Assembly: GCF_001613805.1 (NCBI RefSeq)
Contig: NZ_LPVY01000023.1
Span: 1-64,000, forward strand
Source of the DNA: Thalassospira lucentensis
GTDB taxonomy: Bacteria > Pseudomonadota > Alphaproteobacteria > Rhodospirillales > Thalassospiraceae
Reading direction: 5' to 3'
DNA: 64,000 nucleotides
Shown: piece by piece, positions 36,544 through 46,278 of the stretch
How the letters are laid out: each line of letters opens with the position of its first letter
How positions within the stretch are numbered: position 1 is the first letter of the stretch
Translations under genes and position numbers: made by a program
The notes under the pieces: model-generated
The model's input: only the letters and a program-made list of their open reading frames with translations
Database searches by the model: none
What the model was told of the DNA's origin: nothing

Positions 36544-37908
36544 TTACTGTCTGCCGGTATTCTGATCGGCTTCCGGTGCCGTTTCCGCAGCTGTTTCTTC
36601 TGTGCTGCGAGGGGCGACATCCTCGCCCCTGTCTGCGGCGTGTGAACCGCTTCCGTCTTCTTCCTCGACGATGTCATCGGTGATCGGGGAAAGTTCAAGT
36701 GCCATGGGCGTGGTGCGCGGTACCGCAACAAACTGGCCCTGTTCCTCGATCGAGATGCGGCGACCGAAACCGGCACGATAGATGGCAAAGCTTGCGACCA
36801 GTATGCCGACAATCGCAAACAGAACCGGCATGCCCCAGGGACCAAAATGCCCGATGGCAAGCGATCCAATGATTGGCCCGGTTGCAGCAGACCCGCCATA
36901 AATGATCAAAAGGCCACCGGATGCCGAAACGATCTGATCGGGTTGCAGATAGTCATTCACATAGGCGACCGACAGGCCATAAACCGGCATGATGAAGATG
37001 CCGATGATAGCACCCCAGACAGTCAGATTCCCGCGGACAAGTTCGGGCGCGACCAGCGGGAACAATCCGCAGATTGCAAGCCCGATCAGCACGGCGATCA
37101 TGACATACTGGCGGGGAACCATGTCCGACAGACGGCCAATCGGCCACTGCATGATCATGCCGCCCAGAATGACAAAGGCCATGAAGTTCGCGACGTCATT
37201 GGTTGCAAGACCAAGATTGGACGCAAAGATCGGACCGACACCGTAGATCGCACCGGAAAGAACGCCACTGCCGGCTGCGGCGACAAAACCCAGCGGCGAA
37301 ATGGCGTATAATTCGCGGAATTTCATGCGCGCGCCACTGACTGCGGCGGGCGGGGGTTGCCGGGTCAGGGCAATCGGCACCAGAGAAAGCGACAGCAGGA
37401 CCGATGCCACCGTGAACAGTTCGAAGCTGCCAATCGGTGACACGTTCAGCAACAACTGCCCGATGGCAAGACCCGCGAGAGATACGGTCATGTAGGACGC
37501 GATCATGCCGCCGCGCGATGTGTTGTCGACCTGTTCGTTCAGCCAGCTTTCGATCACCAGATACAGGGCCGAAATGCAAAGGCCCGTCATGGCGCGGAAC
37601 AGCGACCATGTGATGGGATCAACAAACACGGCATGCAAAAGCGTAATCGCCGATCCGGTCGATGCCAGTGCGGCAAAGGTCCGGATATGCCCCACACGGT
37701 TGACAAGCCCGGCCCCCCAGATGATCCCGCCGATAAACCCGGCATAATAGGATGCCATGATGATACCGGTATAGATCGGTGCAAAGCCCTCGGACGAGGC
37801 GCGCAAAGCCAGCAACGAGGATTGCAGCGAGGCCCCGGTATTGAGCGTGAAGGCTGCAAACAATGTCGCAGACAATGCGATGATCAGTGCGACCGGCGAA
37901 CGCGGCAT
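36544..37908 (-). CDS. MFS transporter (YcaD-like)
   Basis: The 454-aa protein has twelve hydrophobic segments. The MFS loop-2 motif is replaced by [15 protein letters not shown], and the second-half motif is [13 protein letters not shown]. The order of segments and the [20 protein letters not shown] region match the YcaD/CynX-like subgroup. A charged cytoplasmic tail of about 60 residues, rich in Asp, Glu, Ser and Ala, follows the last helix and is unusual in length. Substrate unknown. Confidence 0.88.
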   Translation of the reverse strand: MPRSPVALIIALSATLFAAFTLNTGASLQSSLLALRASSEGFAPIYTGIIMASYYAGFIGGIIWGAGLVNRVGHIRTFAALASTGSAITLLHAVFVDPITWSLFRAMTGLCISALYLVIESWLNEQVDNTSRGGMIASYMTVSLAGLAIGQLLLNVSPIGSFELFTVASVLLSLSLVPIALTRQPPPAAVSGARMKFRELYAISPLGFVAAAGSGVLSGAIYGVGPIFASNLGLATNDVANFMAFVILGGMIMQWPIGRLSDMVPRQYVMIAVLIGLAICGLFPLVAPELVRGNLTVWGAIIGIFIMPVYGLSVAYVNDYLQPDQIVSASGGLLIIYGGSAATGPIIGSLAIGHFGPWGMPVLFAIVGILVASFAIYRAGFGRRISIEEQGQFVAVPRTTPMALELSPITDDIVEEEDGSGSHAADRGEDVAPRSTEETAAETAPEADQNTGRQ

Positions 37909-38352
37909 CGGATCCTCTGGTGGTAATGGCGCTTGCAGGTGTTACCCTGCGCGATGGTCGGGAACCCTGTCAATCTTTACAAGGCGCTGATCTGAAAGGT
38001 CTTGTCGATCCTGTCGGGTGTGTGATGGATCGAACGTTACGGCACATATGATGTTCCGCAGAATTTCACGGATTGCATTAAAGCCGGAGCCCTGCCGCGA
38101 ACAGTACCGGTTTTGCGCAACTGCCATGTGAAAATGGGGTAAACTTGCACCGGTGAAGGTTGCCTTTGATGAATAACCGGCTTGACCTTCGCCCCTTTGA
38201 TGCGCTCTATGACTTGCAATTGGATACAATTTGCCAAAATCGGCCCGCTTCGGGGCGGGTTTTTGCGTTGATCGCCACTATTGGCCCGATCCGTACCCAA
38301 GTTCGGTATTTGCAAACCGACCGGTGCCCGGGTTCTGCAAGGGGAGGAAACC
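37909..38352. other. Gene-free stretch between the MFS and TAXI genes
   Basis: This 444-bp divergent intergenic region holds TTGACC (38183) and TATGAC-like elements at 19-bp spacing and a small terminator-like hairpin at 38244-38264 (CCCGC/GCGGG then TTTTT). A short untranslated transcript or leader is possible. Nothing further could be supported. Confidence 0.35.
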
Positions 38353-39315
38353 TTGAACATTCTTCGTACAATCGGCGCAATCGCGACCGGTATTGTTGCC
38401 CTGTCGGCGGTAAGTGCCGCCCAGGCAGAAACCCGCGTTACGTTCAAATCGGCCAAGGCCGCGTCGTCCTATTATCAGATGGCCGCCCAGTTTGCCGAAG
38501 CAATCAAGACCGGTACGGACGGCGAGATCATCGTCACGGTCGAGGAAAGCCAGGGATCGGTTCAGAACGTGATGGAAGCATCGGTTCGCCCGGGCAATTA
38601 CGTTTTTACAAGCCCGCCGGCACTTGTTGGCCTTGCACAGGCTGGCAAGGGTGCCTTTGAAGGACGTCCGACCGAAAAATTCAACGAGGTCCGGGCCCTG
38701 TTCCCGATTCCATCACTGACCATGCATTTCGTGATGCGTGCTGATGCCGGTGTGACCGACTTTGCCGGGCTTGAAGGCAAGACCATCCTTCTGGGCAAAG
38801 GATCGTTCGGGGCGACCGAGGGTGAAAAGTACCTTGAGCTGTTTGGCTTGACTGACAAGGTCAAATTGTCCGAAGCGGAACTTTCGAACGCCGTGGCCGC
38901 GCTTAAAAACGGGCAGATTGACGGTTTTGTCACGGCCGGTTCCTGGCCCGCGCCGAACGTGATCGAGGCCGCGGCAGGCACGGATGTGAATATCCTGTCG
39001 CTTTCAGATGAGCAGCTTGCGATGACCAAGCGCGATCTGACGGTGATCCCGGCCGGGACCTATAACGGGCAGAAAGATGATATCCGCACCTCTTCGCTGT
39101 CGGTTGTTGCCTATGCCACGACCCAGATGGATGACGAAACCGCCTATCAGCTGACCAAAACTTACTGGGGCCAGAAATCCGCCATGAGCTCGAACGCGTC
39201 ATGGTGGAAAGGTGTGACCCAGGAGATGCTTGCCAATATCAAGGGTAAAATCCACCCCGGCGCACTTCGTTATTACGCCGAAGCCGGTTTCCCGGTGCGC
39301 GACGATCAGAATTGA
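38353..39315 (+). CDS. TAXI-family TRAP transporter solute-binding protein
   Basis: The 320-aa periplasmic protein has a signal peptide ending AAQA. The mature start VTFKSAKAASSYYQMAAQFAEAI is typical of TAXI receptors, as are GSVQNVMEASVRPGNYVFT and KGSFGATEGEKYLELFGL. TTG 38353 was chosen as start because GGGGAGGA lies five bases upstream and the signal peptide follows at once; the frame is open upstream without protein character. It delivers substrate, perhaps a carboxylate, to the fused permease encoded next. Confidence 0.9.
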   Translation: MNILRTIGAIATGIVALSAVSAAQAETRVTFKSAKAASSYYQMAAQFAEAIKTGTDGEIIVTVEESQGSVQNVMEASVRPGNYVFTSPPALVGLAQAGKGAFEGRPTEKFNEVRALFPIPSLTMHFVMRADAGVTDFAGLEGKTILLGKGSFGATEGEKYLELFGLTDKVKLSEAELSNAVAALKNGQIDGFVTAGSWPAPNVIEAAAGTDVNILSLSDEQLAMTKRDLTVIPAGTYNGQKDDIRTSSLSVVAYATTQMDDETAYQLTKTYWGQKSAMSSNASWWKGVTQEMLANIKGKIHPGALRYYAEAGFPVRDDQN

Positions 39316-39393
39316 TCGCCGCATTGAAATAATGTGATGACAGGCCCGGCCGCCACAGCCGGGCCGTTCTTTATCGGACGTATCAGGATTACG

Positions 39394-41160
39394 ATGTCTG
39401 CTGTTTCCCGCCCTTTCTGGATTGCGCTTGGCGCGGTATCCATCTTTTTTCATCTTTGGCTGATTTTTTTGGGGCTTGTCCCCAATCTGGTCAGTCGGCC
39501 GTTGCATATGGCTTTGGCGCTGCCCTGGGCGTTGGTGTTTGTTGCCAAAACGCCGTGGCAGAAAATCAGCGGGTTGATCCTGACCGTGATCGGGCTTGGG
39601 GCGTGTTTGTGGGTGGCGTTCAATCACAGCATGCTGGGCGATCAATACGGGTTCCTGGTCGGGAATTTGCAGATCGCGATATCATTTGCCCTGCTGGGTA
39701 TCGTTCTTGAAATGGCACGTCGGGCGATTGGATGGCCGTTGCCGAGTGTGGCGGCGATTGCGCTGCTTTATGGTTTCTTTGGTGAATATATCCCCGGTGA
39801 ATTTGGCCATGGCGGGCTTCCGATTGAAAGCATGCTGGGCACGCTAACCATTGCCGAGGGCGGCCTTTGGGGCAGCCTGACCGGGGTTTCGGTCAGCATC
39901 GTTGCGATCTTTGTGATTTTTGGCGCGATCCTGAATGGCGGCGAAGCCGGGCAGGGTTTCATGAATGTTGCCGGTGCGGCCGCCGGGCGGCTGCGCGGTG
40001 GTGCGGCAAAGGTTTCAGTCATTTCATCAGCCTTGTTCGGCTCCATTTCCGGGTCCGCATCGGCCAATGTGGCGTCCACCGGGGCGATCACGCTTCCGGC
40101 CATGACCAAGCTTGGCTATCCCAAAAGACTGGCCGCCGCGGTCGAGGCGGTGGCATCGTCCGGCGGGCAGATCATGCCGCCATTGATGGGGGCAGGGGCG
40201 TTTGTCATGGTCGAGCTGACCGGGCGGCCCTATGTCGAGATCATGGTGGCCGCCATTTTGCCGGCGATCCTTTATTTTCTGGCGGTCTGGGTCGGGATCA
40301 ATGCCTTTGCGCTGCGCTATGATCTTCCGGGCGTGCCGGAAAAAGACCGGCCTGATACGCGGGTGGTGATTGTGACCTCCGCCTTCTTCCTTGTGCCGTT
40401 TGCGATCCTGCTTTGGGGCATGTTCGGGGGCGGTTACACACCGCAATATGCCGCCTGCCTTGCAATGATTGCCGGTGCGGCGTTGCTGTTTTTGGATGGC
40501 AATCTGAAATTCAGCCTGGCCCGAACGGGCGAAAGATTTACCGAGGTGTGCCTGAGTGCCGGGCGGCAGGTATCGATGATTGCCGCGATCATTTTGTGTG
40601 CATCGATTGTGATCGGTGTTCTGGGCCTGACCGGGCTTGGCGTGAAGATCACGTCGCTTCTGCTGTCGGGGTCCGGCGGGATGCTTTGGCCAGCTTTGCT
40701 TCTGACGGCGATTGCGTGTCTGATCCTTGGCATGGAAGTGCCGACCACGGCGGCTTATGTGATCTGCGTTTCGGTGGCGGGGCCTGCCCTGACCGAGCTT
40801 GGGCTTGATCCGTTGCAGGCGCATCTTTTTGTGTTCTGGTTTGCCCTGCTGTCGACGATTACCCCGCCGGTTTGCGGGGCGGTGTTCATCGCCGCGGGCA
40901 TGGTCGAGGAGAACTGGCTTAAGGTTGCCGGAACGGCCATGGCGCTGGGGATTGGGCTTTATATCGTACCACTTGCGATGATCGCGAACGGGTCACTGAT
41001 TGATCTTGCGGCCAATCCACTTTGGGCGATTGCGGCGGCGCTTAAGGTTGCGATTGGTCTGACGGCAATTTCATATGGCATTATCTCGCCGCGACATATT
41101 GCGGTTCGCGCAGGGCTTGTTGCGGTTGGATTGCTTGCGATTTTTGTTGTCGGCATATGA
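39394..41160 (+). CDS. TRAP transporter fused permease (4TM-12TM type)
   Basis: The 588-aa membrane protein combines the small (DctQ-like) and large (DctM-like) TRAP subunits, as expected with a TAXI receptor. The first ~130 residues form the small-subunit part. The DctM part has FGSISGSASANVASTGAITLP and PPLMGAGAFVM, the conserved loop motifs, then MEVPTTAAYVICV. ATG 39394 lies downstream of CAGGATT. It forms one operon with the preceding receptor gene and ends at a strong terminator. Confidence 0.93.
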   Translation: MSAVSRPFWIALGAVSIFFHLWLIFLGLVPNLVSRPLHMALALPWALVFVAKTPWQKISGLILTVIGLGACLWVAFNHSMLGDQYGFLVGNLQIAISFALLGIVLEMARRAIGWPLPSVAAIALLYGFFGEYIPGEFGHGGLPIESMLGTLTIAEGGLWGSLTGVSVSIVAIFVIFGAILNGGEAGQGFMNVAGAAAGRLRGGAAKVSVISSALFGSISGSASANVASTGAITLPAMTKLGYPKRLAAAVEAVASSGGQIMPPLMGAGAFVMVELTGRPYVEIMVAAILPAILYFLAVWVGINAFALRYDLPGVPEKDRPDTRVVIVTSAFFLVPFAILLWGMFGGGYTPQYAACLAMIAGAALLFLDGNLKFSLARTGERFTEVCLSAGRQVSMIAAIILCASIVIGVLGLTGLGVKITSLLLSGSGGMLWPALLLTAIACLILGMEVPTTAAYVICVSVAGPALTELGLDPLQAHLFVFWFALLSTITPPVCGAVFIAAGMVEENWLKVAGTAMALGIGLYIVPLAMIANGSLIDLAANPLWAIAAALKVAIGLTAISYGIISPRHIAVRAGLVAVGLLAIFVVGI

Positions 41161-41161
41161 C

Positions 41162-41198
41162 AAAAAACGGGCCGACACAAAATGTCGGCCCGTAAAAA
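41162..41198. terminator. Bidirectional terminator
   Basis: ACGGGCCGACA (41167-41177) pairs with TGTCGGCCCGT (41183-41193), with A-runs on both sides. Confidence 0.87.
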
Positions 41199-41219
41199 TT
41201 CAAATATCAGGATACGTTT

Positions 41220-41402
41220 TTAAACCCGGCCACTGCGCGGTCCGGCAAAGAACCATATGATCAGGCCAATAACCGGCAGGACGAGAATCAGGATCGTCCA
41301 GATGATTTTCGAGCCGGTGCTTGCACCGCTGCCCATGACATTGATGATGGCCCAGATATCGGCAATCAGAATGATCAGTCCGAGAATTCCACCATATTCC
41401 AT
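41220..41402 (-). CDS. Small PLDc_N-type membrane protein
   Basis: This 60-aa protein has two hydrophobic segments (about residues 4-24 and 33-52), an AD-WAI-x-N pattern in the first and a WFFAGPRSGR end. This matches the PLDc_N domain, which in phospholipase D-like proteins is the membrane anchor and here stands alone. Function unknown. Good codon character and a terminator shared with the TRAP operon support it as a real gene. Confidence 0.8.
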   Translation of the reverse strand: MEYGGILGLIILIADIWAIINVMGSGASTGSKIIWTILILVLPVIGLIIWFFAGPRSGRV

Positions 41403-41522
41403 AACCCAACCTCATTTTTCTGTGTCAGCAGACAGGAAGGCTGTCGGCTGTTCTTGAAAATCAAACGATTGGCAAGGGAAGTTGTTCCCGCGGACTATTT
41501 TACGACCAAATGGGGAAATTAC

Positions 41523-42719
41523 CTAGACGACTTGTCCAGCCGACCATCCCGATGACCAAGCCCACTGGAAATTGAAGCCGCCAAGATGACCGGTAACATC
41601 GACGACTTCGCCGATGAAATAAAGACCGGGGACATCGCGACATTCCATGGTTTTTGATGACAGGGCGTTGGTATCGACCCCGCCCAATGTGACCTCGGCG
41701 GTGCGGTATCCTTCTGATCCTTGCGGCATGACCGACCATTGATTGACATCGGTTGCAAGCAGACGAAGCGCCTTGTCCCCGGTTTCGCCGATCGGGCGAT
41801 CCAGCCCGTGGCGGGCGGTGATCATCTGGGCCAGACGGTTTGGCAGAATGCGCGACAGCACATTGTGCACGGCCTGTTTCGGGCTTTCGGCCTTGGCCGA
41901 TTTCAGAAGATCAAAGGCGTCTTCTTCGGGGTTCAGGTTGACCGTGATGGCGTCACCTTCGTCCCAATAGGACGAAATCTGCAGGATGGACGGGCCGCTT
42001 AGCCCGCGGTGGGTAAACAGCAATCCTTCGCGGAACTGTTTCTTGTTACACTGGACGATTGCGTCGACCGAAATGCCGGAAAGCTGACCCATATCGGCCC
42101 GCATATCCGGATCGAAGGTTAGGGGCACGAGGGCGGCACGGGTCGGAACGATATCGATGCCAAACTGACGGGCAATCTGATAGCCAAAGCCGGTTGCGCC
42201 GATTTTGGGAATGGACAGACCACCACAGGCGACGACAAGCGACTGGCAGGTCCATTGCGCGCCAGTGCGCGTGGTGACATCGAACCCGGCATCATCGCGG
42301 CGGATGATGTTGCTGATTTCGGTGTTCAGGCGCAGCTCGACATTGGCGGCATCACATTCATCGAGCAGCATGTCGATGATCTGGAACGAGGATTCATCGC
42401 AGAAGAGCTGACCCAGCGTCTTTTCGTGCCAGGCAATGTCATAACGATTGACCAGATCGATGAAGTCAAACTGCGTATAGCGTTTAAGCGCCGAAACACA
42501 GAAACGCTTGTTTTGCGAAATGAAGTTTTCCGGGCTGGCATGCAGATTGGTGAAGTTGCAACGGCCGCCCCCGGAAATCCGGATTTTTTCGGCCGGTTTT
42601 GCCGAATGATCGACAATTACAACCGAACGGCCGCGTTTTCCGGCTTCGATTGCACACATAAGGCCGGCGGCACCGGCACCAATCACAAGGACATCAATCT
42701 TCTTCACGTCGCAGGCCAA
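41523..42719 (-). CDS. BaiN/HI0933-type FAD-dependent oxidoreductase
   Basis: The 398-aa flavoprotein opens with an FAD dinucleotide motif VIGAGAAGLMCAIEAGKRG, then KIRISGGGRCNFTN, the hallmark of the BaiN/HI0933 family. It ends with the second FAD segment ECRDVPGLYFIGEVVDVTGHLGGFN. Family members are reductases of largely unknown substrates; BaiN acts on bile-acid intermediates in gut bacteria. It may be co-transcribed with the upstream diguanylate cyclase gene 57 bp away. Confidence 0.92.
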   Translation of the reverse strand: MACDVKKIDVLVIGAGAAGLMCAIEAGKRGRSVVIVDHSAKPAEKIRISGGGRCNFTNLHASPENFISQNKRFCVSALKRYTQFDFIDLVNRYDIAWHEKTLGQLFCDESSFQIIDMLLDECDAANVELRLNTEISNIIRRDDAGFDVTTRTGAQWTCQSLVVACGGLSIPKIGATGFGYQIARQFGIDIVPTRAALVPLTFDPDMRADMGQLSGISVDAIVQCNKKQFREGLLFTHRGLSGPSILQISSYWDEGDAITVNLNPEEDAFDLLKSAKAESPKQAVHNVLSRILPNRLAQMITARHGLDRPIGETGDKALRLLATDVNQWSVMPQGSEGYRTAEVTLGGVDTNALSSKTMECRDVPGLYFIGEVVDVTGHLGGFNFQWAWSSGWSAGQVV

Positions 42720-42776
42720 TCTATCGAAACAAACGACCTGCCTTATACGGGGAAATTGACACCCTGTCAGTGCCCG

Positions 42777-43877
42777 TCAGGCGCAACGCTGCTTTTTGGG
42801 TTCGGGCGCGGTGATATCCAGTGTCCGGATTACCTTGTTCCCGTCGGTGATCTGGCGTTCGGTCGCGACCCGGTTACGGCCCTTGGCCTTGGCCAGATAA
42901 AGTGCCTGATCGGCCCGTTCGATGAAACGGGCAAGCGGTTCGCCAAATTCAAACGTGCTGACGCCGATTGATACCGTGACCTTGCCCAGTTCCTGATGGC
43001 GGGTGCGGCTGATAATGGTGCGGGTTTCGACATTGTGGCGGATATGTTCGGCCAGCTGGCGCGCGCAGCCAAGCCCGGTCATCGGCAGGATGACGGCAAA
43101 TTCCTCGCCACCATAGCGCGCGGCGGTGTCCCGGCCCTTGACGTTCTGCTGAAGGGTCTGGGCCATCAGTCGAATGACCTGATCACCGGCCTGATGGCCG
43201 TGGGTATCGTTGAATGTCTTGAAATAGTCGATATCGATCAGAAGCAGGCTAAGCGGTTTACCGGTTTCCATCGACTGCATGGCGCAATCGCGCAGTTGCA
43301 GATCAAACGCCTTGCGGTTGGCGATGCCGGTCAGACAATCTGTCATGGCCTCGCGCTTCATGTCTTCGAGGTCGCGGCGCAGTTTGGAAATTTCGGTCGA
43401 TGTATTATCCAGCCGGGTTTCGAGAATGCGGTTTACGCCTTCGATCTCGCGGGTCGCGCCCAGAAGCGTTTTCAGCGCCTGTTCCAGATTGGTGAAATCC
43501 TTGTCCCCGATATATTCGCAGAAATGATCAAGGGCCTCGCCATAGGCGCGGGTATCAATCCCGGCATTGCGGACGGTTTCGAGAACCGACGTCAGCTGAT
43601 TGCGCAAATCATCGGTAATGCGGGAGACGATTTCACGTTCCCGTACGGTGTCAAAAAAACGGGTGAAAAGATCGCGGCATTGCAATTCATCGAATTCGCG
43701 ATGATTGCTGCGCAGGATATTGATCGTCTGTTTAAGATCGGGCTCTTCACCGGACAGGTAATTGAAAAAGATCGTATAATTGTTCGGATGCGCGGCAACA
43801 CCCAGTTCTGCCATCATGGCAAGGGCTGCGTTTGACAATTGCTGTGCCCGATCCGGGTCGGTGTCGTATTCAATCAT
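42777..43877 (-). CDS. Cytoplasmic diguanylate cyclase
   Basis: The 366-aa soluble protein has a helical N-terminal sensor region (about 1-185, ending in a predicted coiled coil near ILETRLDNTSTEISKLRRDL) and a C-terminal GGDEF domain. The domain shows DCLTGIANRKAFD, LLLIDIDYFKTFNDTHGH and the active loop YGGEEF. The I-site position reads KGRD instead of RxxD, so feedback inhibition by c-di-GMP may be lost. No membrane segment is present. The N-terminal part resembles the Alphaproteobacterial regulatory domain seen in many such cyclases; its signal is unknown. Confidence 0.92.
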   Translation of the reverse strand: MIEYDTDPDRAQQLSNAALAMMAELGVAAHPNNYTIFFNYLSGEEPDLKQTINILRSNHREFDELQCRDLFTRFFDTVREREIVSRITDDLRNQLTSVLETVRNAGIDTRAYGEALDHFCEYIGDKDFTNLEQALKTLLGATREIEGVNRILETRLDNTSTEISKLRRDLEDMKREAMTDCLTGIANRKAFDLQLRDCAMQSMETGKPLSLLLIDIDYFKTFNDTHGHQAGDQVIRLMAQTLQQNVKGRDTAARYGGEEFAVILPMTGLGCARQLAEHIRHNVETRTIISRTRHQELGKVTVSIGVSTFEFGEPLARFIERADQALYLAKAKGRNRVATERQITDGNKVIRTLDITAPEPKKQRCA

Positions 43878-44036
43878 CGATACCTGCGCGATTTTCCAAA
43901 AAATGTATGTTTTGGCAAGGGCAATATACCGTTACAGTCCAAGCATAACGTTGATTTGGATCATGGTCGTGGCCGGGTTACAACGGCGCATGGACAAAAC
44001 CGATCCATTAAAAAAGAGACAGGGAAGCAGCAGGAA

Positions 44037-44987
44037 ATGACGTTAAGGTTTGAACGGATTGTCGCCGGTATCCTCATGACGATGGTGGTGTTTGCCACGT
44101 CGCCGGTTCCGGCACAGGAAGGCATGGGGGCGGCCCCTGCCACATCTGAAACCTCGTCTGGCGAGACCCTGCCGCCTGTTGATTTCCGTCCGCTTGAAGC
44201 GGGTGAGCGCACCAATATGCCGCCGCTGATGGAACGCTATGTGCTGGACGAGTTGAAGGCATTGCGGACCGAAATGCAGGGAATGCGTGCCGAATTGCTG
44301 CGCGAGGTCGTCAATCGCCAGCTTGAGGCCATCGACAAGGCGATTTCCTATTCCTCGAACACGGTGACCTATTTCTTCTATTTCGTGGCCGCGGTCGGTG
44401 CGCTTCTGACCATGCTGGGCTGGCAGTCGTTGCGCGAGCTTAAATCAAGTGTGCGCAACCTTGCCGATACGGAATTGCGTCGCCTGTCGGAGGAATTTGA
44501 AACACGTCTGAGCGCGCTTGAAGAAGAACTGCGTCAGAAAAGCATGGTGATCAACGATCATCAGGAAGAAATCGAACGCACCCAGACCATTCATGCCTTC
44601 TGGCTGCAGGCCAACAAGGTGACCAATCCGCGTTCCAAGATCGAGATTTACGACAAGATCCTTGAACTGTCGCCGGGTGACCCGGAAGTCATGGCCTATA
44701 AGGCCGATGCCGCCCTTCAGCTTGGTGATCGCGACTGGGCGCTTAGCCTGTGCAACCGGCTTCTGGCCGAGGCACCGGATAATGCCAATGGCTATTATCA
44801 GCGGGCATGTGCCAATGCGGGGCTTGGATACAAGGAAGCCGCCCTTGCCGATCTGCAGCGTGCGGTGGCGCTGTCCGATGCCATGCGCCAACCGGCCTGG
44901 ACCGAGGTCGAGTTCGAGCCGCTTCGCGATCTGCCGGAATTCACCGAAATCCTTGGGAATCCCGAGCAATCTCCTCCGGCGGAGTAG
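44037..44987 (+). CDS. Exported or membrane TPR protein with coiled coil
   Basis: The 316-aa protein has a signal-like segment (residues 5-28, PVPAQ cut site likely), a central membrane segment (about 103-123, YFFYFVAAVGALLTMLG) and a helical coiled-coil stretch (about 130-180). The C-terminal TPR-like region includes SPGDPEVMAYKADAALQLGD and NANGYYQRACANAGLGYKEA. It is probably an inner-membrane scaffold with cytoplasmic TPRs. Divergent from the diguanylate cyclase gene. Function unknown. CAGGAA precedes the ATG. Confidence 0.8.
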   Translation: MTLRFERIVAGILMTMVVFATSPVPAQEGMGAAPATSETSSGETLPPVDFRPLEAGERTNMPPLMERYVLDELKALRTEMQGMRAELLREVVNRQLEAIDKAISYSSNTVTYFFYFVAAVGALLTMLGWQSLRELKSSVRNLADTELRRLSEEFETRLSALEEELRQKSMVINDHQEEIERTQTIHAFWLQANKVTNPRSKIEIYDKILELSPGDPEVMAYKADAALQLGDRDWALSLCNRLLAEAPDNANGYYQRACANAGLGYKEAALADLQRAVALSDAMRQPAWTEVEFEPLRDLPEFTEILGNPEQSPPAE

Positions 44988-45094
44988 GAAGCTTTCCATC
45001 ATCCATCATCTCCCGGAGCTGTGCTCTGGGACTATCCCTTGTCGCTTTCCCCTGAGGCTGCCCCTTGGGGCTGCCTGCCTGCGATTTTAAAATT

Positions 45095-45110
45095 GACGAG
45101 ACGTCTCGTC
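45095..45110. promoter_or_regulatory. Perfect 16-bp palindrome, likely TetR operator
   Basis: GACGAGACGTCTCGTC lies 38 bp before the TetR-family start, followed by one more partial repeat (TCGTT). The position and symmetry fit autoregulation of the downstream gene. Confidence 0.65.
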
Positions 45111-45148
45111 TCGTTCAAGGTTGGTGCTCATCAGCGGGAAGGGGCACC

Positions 45149-45736
45149 ATGCGGCGTTCAGTGACAAAACATCGGGCGATCCTTGATGCAGCGGGCAGAC
45201 TTGTTGTTGCGCAAGGTTACCATTCGACCAGCATCGATGCGGTTGCCGCCGAAGCGGGCAGCGGCAAACAGACCATCTATCGCTGGTGGCCATCCAAGGC
45301 TGATCTGTTTGTCGAGGTCTATGACGATCTGGTCGACCGCGATGTTTTGGCAAAAGCGTTCCATCGTCACGAAGCATCGCTTGAAGCCGGTTTGACGGCA
45401 CTTCTTGAACAGCTTTTCCGTTTTTACGAGACGACACCGGCTGGTCGGATTCTGTCAGGCCTGATTGGTGAAGCCGCGCAGAATGAACCGATCCGGAATG
45501 CGCTTCGCACCGGACTTGTGATCGGCCGTGCACCAATCGTGGTCGATCTGGTGAGCGCATTCATAGCTGTCAACACCGGGCAGGGAGCTGTTTCGGCGGT
45601 GGTTGTGAATGAGATGATTGTTGCACTGGTCTGGAAGCGGCTGGTGATGCACGAAGTGCTGGACAGCGATGCCGCGCACGAGATCGCATGCCTTGCCGTT
45701 GCCGCCGGTCGGGATGGAGGGGGCCGTGAAAGGTGA
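45149..45736 (+). CDS. TetR/AcrR-family repressor
   Basis: The 195-aa protein has an N-terminal helix-turn-helix (ILDAAGRLVVAQGYHSTSID then GSGKQTIYRWWPSKADL), the TetR signature ending in the YRWW-K/DL motif. A C-terminal ligand or dimer domain follows. GGGAAGGGG precedes ATG 45149. A perfect palindrome upstream is the likely binding site. The stop overlaps the next gene's start, so it is co-transcribed with the GNAT gene. The inducer is not predictable. Confidence 0.92.
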   Translation: MRRSVTKHRAILDAAGRLVVAQGYHSTSIDAVAAEAGSGKQTIYRWWPSKADLFVEVYDDLVDRDVLAKAFHRHEASLEAGLTALLEQLFRFYETTPAGRILSGLIGEAAQNEPIRNALRTGLVIGRAPIVVDLVSAFIAVNTGQGAVSAVVVNEMIVALVWKRLVMHEVLDSDAAHEIACLAVAAGRDGGGRER

Positions 45737-46217
45737 CATCGTTTTTGACGGTTATCGACCGGGTGTGATCGGCCAGATCATTGATCTGCACATGCAATAT
45801 TATACGCCGCACTGGAATTTCGGGTTGCAGTTCGAAGCTGGCCTTGCCCGTGATATGGGCGCGTTTTTTCCCCGGTTTGATGCAACACGTGATTTCTTTG
45901 TCGCGGCATATGACAGCACGGGTAATCTTGCCGGTGCCATCGCGCTTGACGGTATTGATCTTGCGACATCGGGGTCGCATTTGCGGTGGTTCATCACCTC
46001 TGACGCCATGCGGGGCCGGGGGCTGGGCCGTGAGCTTATGAAACAGGCCGACACTTTTTTAAGTGAGAACCGGTATGACAGGGTCTGGTTGACGACCTTT
46101 GCCGGACTGGATGCTGCCCGTAAGCTTTATGAGGATTTCGGCTTCAGGCTGACTGTGGAGGAGGCGTCCGATCCCTGGTCCGGTACGGTCGGCCTGCAAC
46201 GGTTCGAACGCGGCTGA
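45726..46217 (+). CDS. GNAT-family N-acetyltransferase
   Basis: The 163-aa acetyltransferase has acetyl-CoA-binding motif A (WFITSDAMRGRGLGRELM, the R-x-x-G-x-G/A loop), then VWLTTFAGLDAARKLYEDFGF. GTG 45726 was chosen because GGAGG lies five bases upstream; ATG 45714 is in frame. Either start overlaps the TetR gene, supporting translational coupling and regulation by that repressor. Substrate unknown; MarR- or TetR-linked GNATs of this class often act on small molecules. Confidence 0.87.
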   Translation: MKGDIVFDGYRPGVIGQIIDLHMQYYTPHWNFGLQFEAGLARDMGAFFPRFDATRDFFVAAYDSTGNLAGAIALDGIDLATSGSHLRWFITSDAMRGRGLGRELMKQADTFLSENRYDRVWLTTFAGLDAARKLYEDFGFRLTVEEASDPWSGTVGLQRFERG

Positions 46218-46223
46218 CAAAAG

Positions 46224-46257
46224 AAAAACCCCCGGCAGTCGCACTGCCGGGGGTTTG
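46224..46257. terminator. Bidirectional terminator
   Basis: AAACCCCCGGCAG pairs with CTGCCGGGGGTTT around a short loop, between the GNAT gene and the convergent isomerase gene. Confidence 0.88.
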
Positions 46258-46278
46258 CATATCCGTTGATTTGTGACC

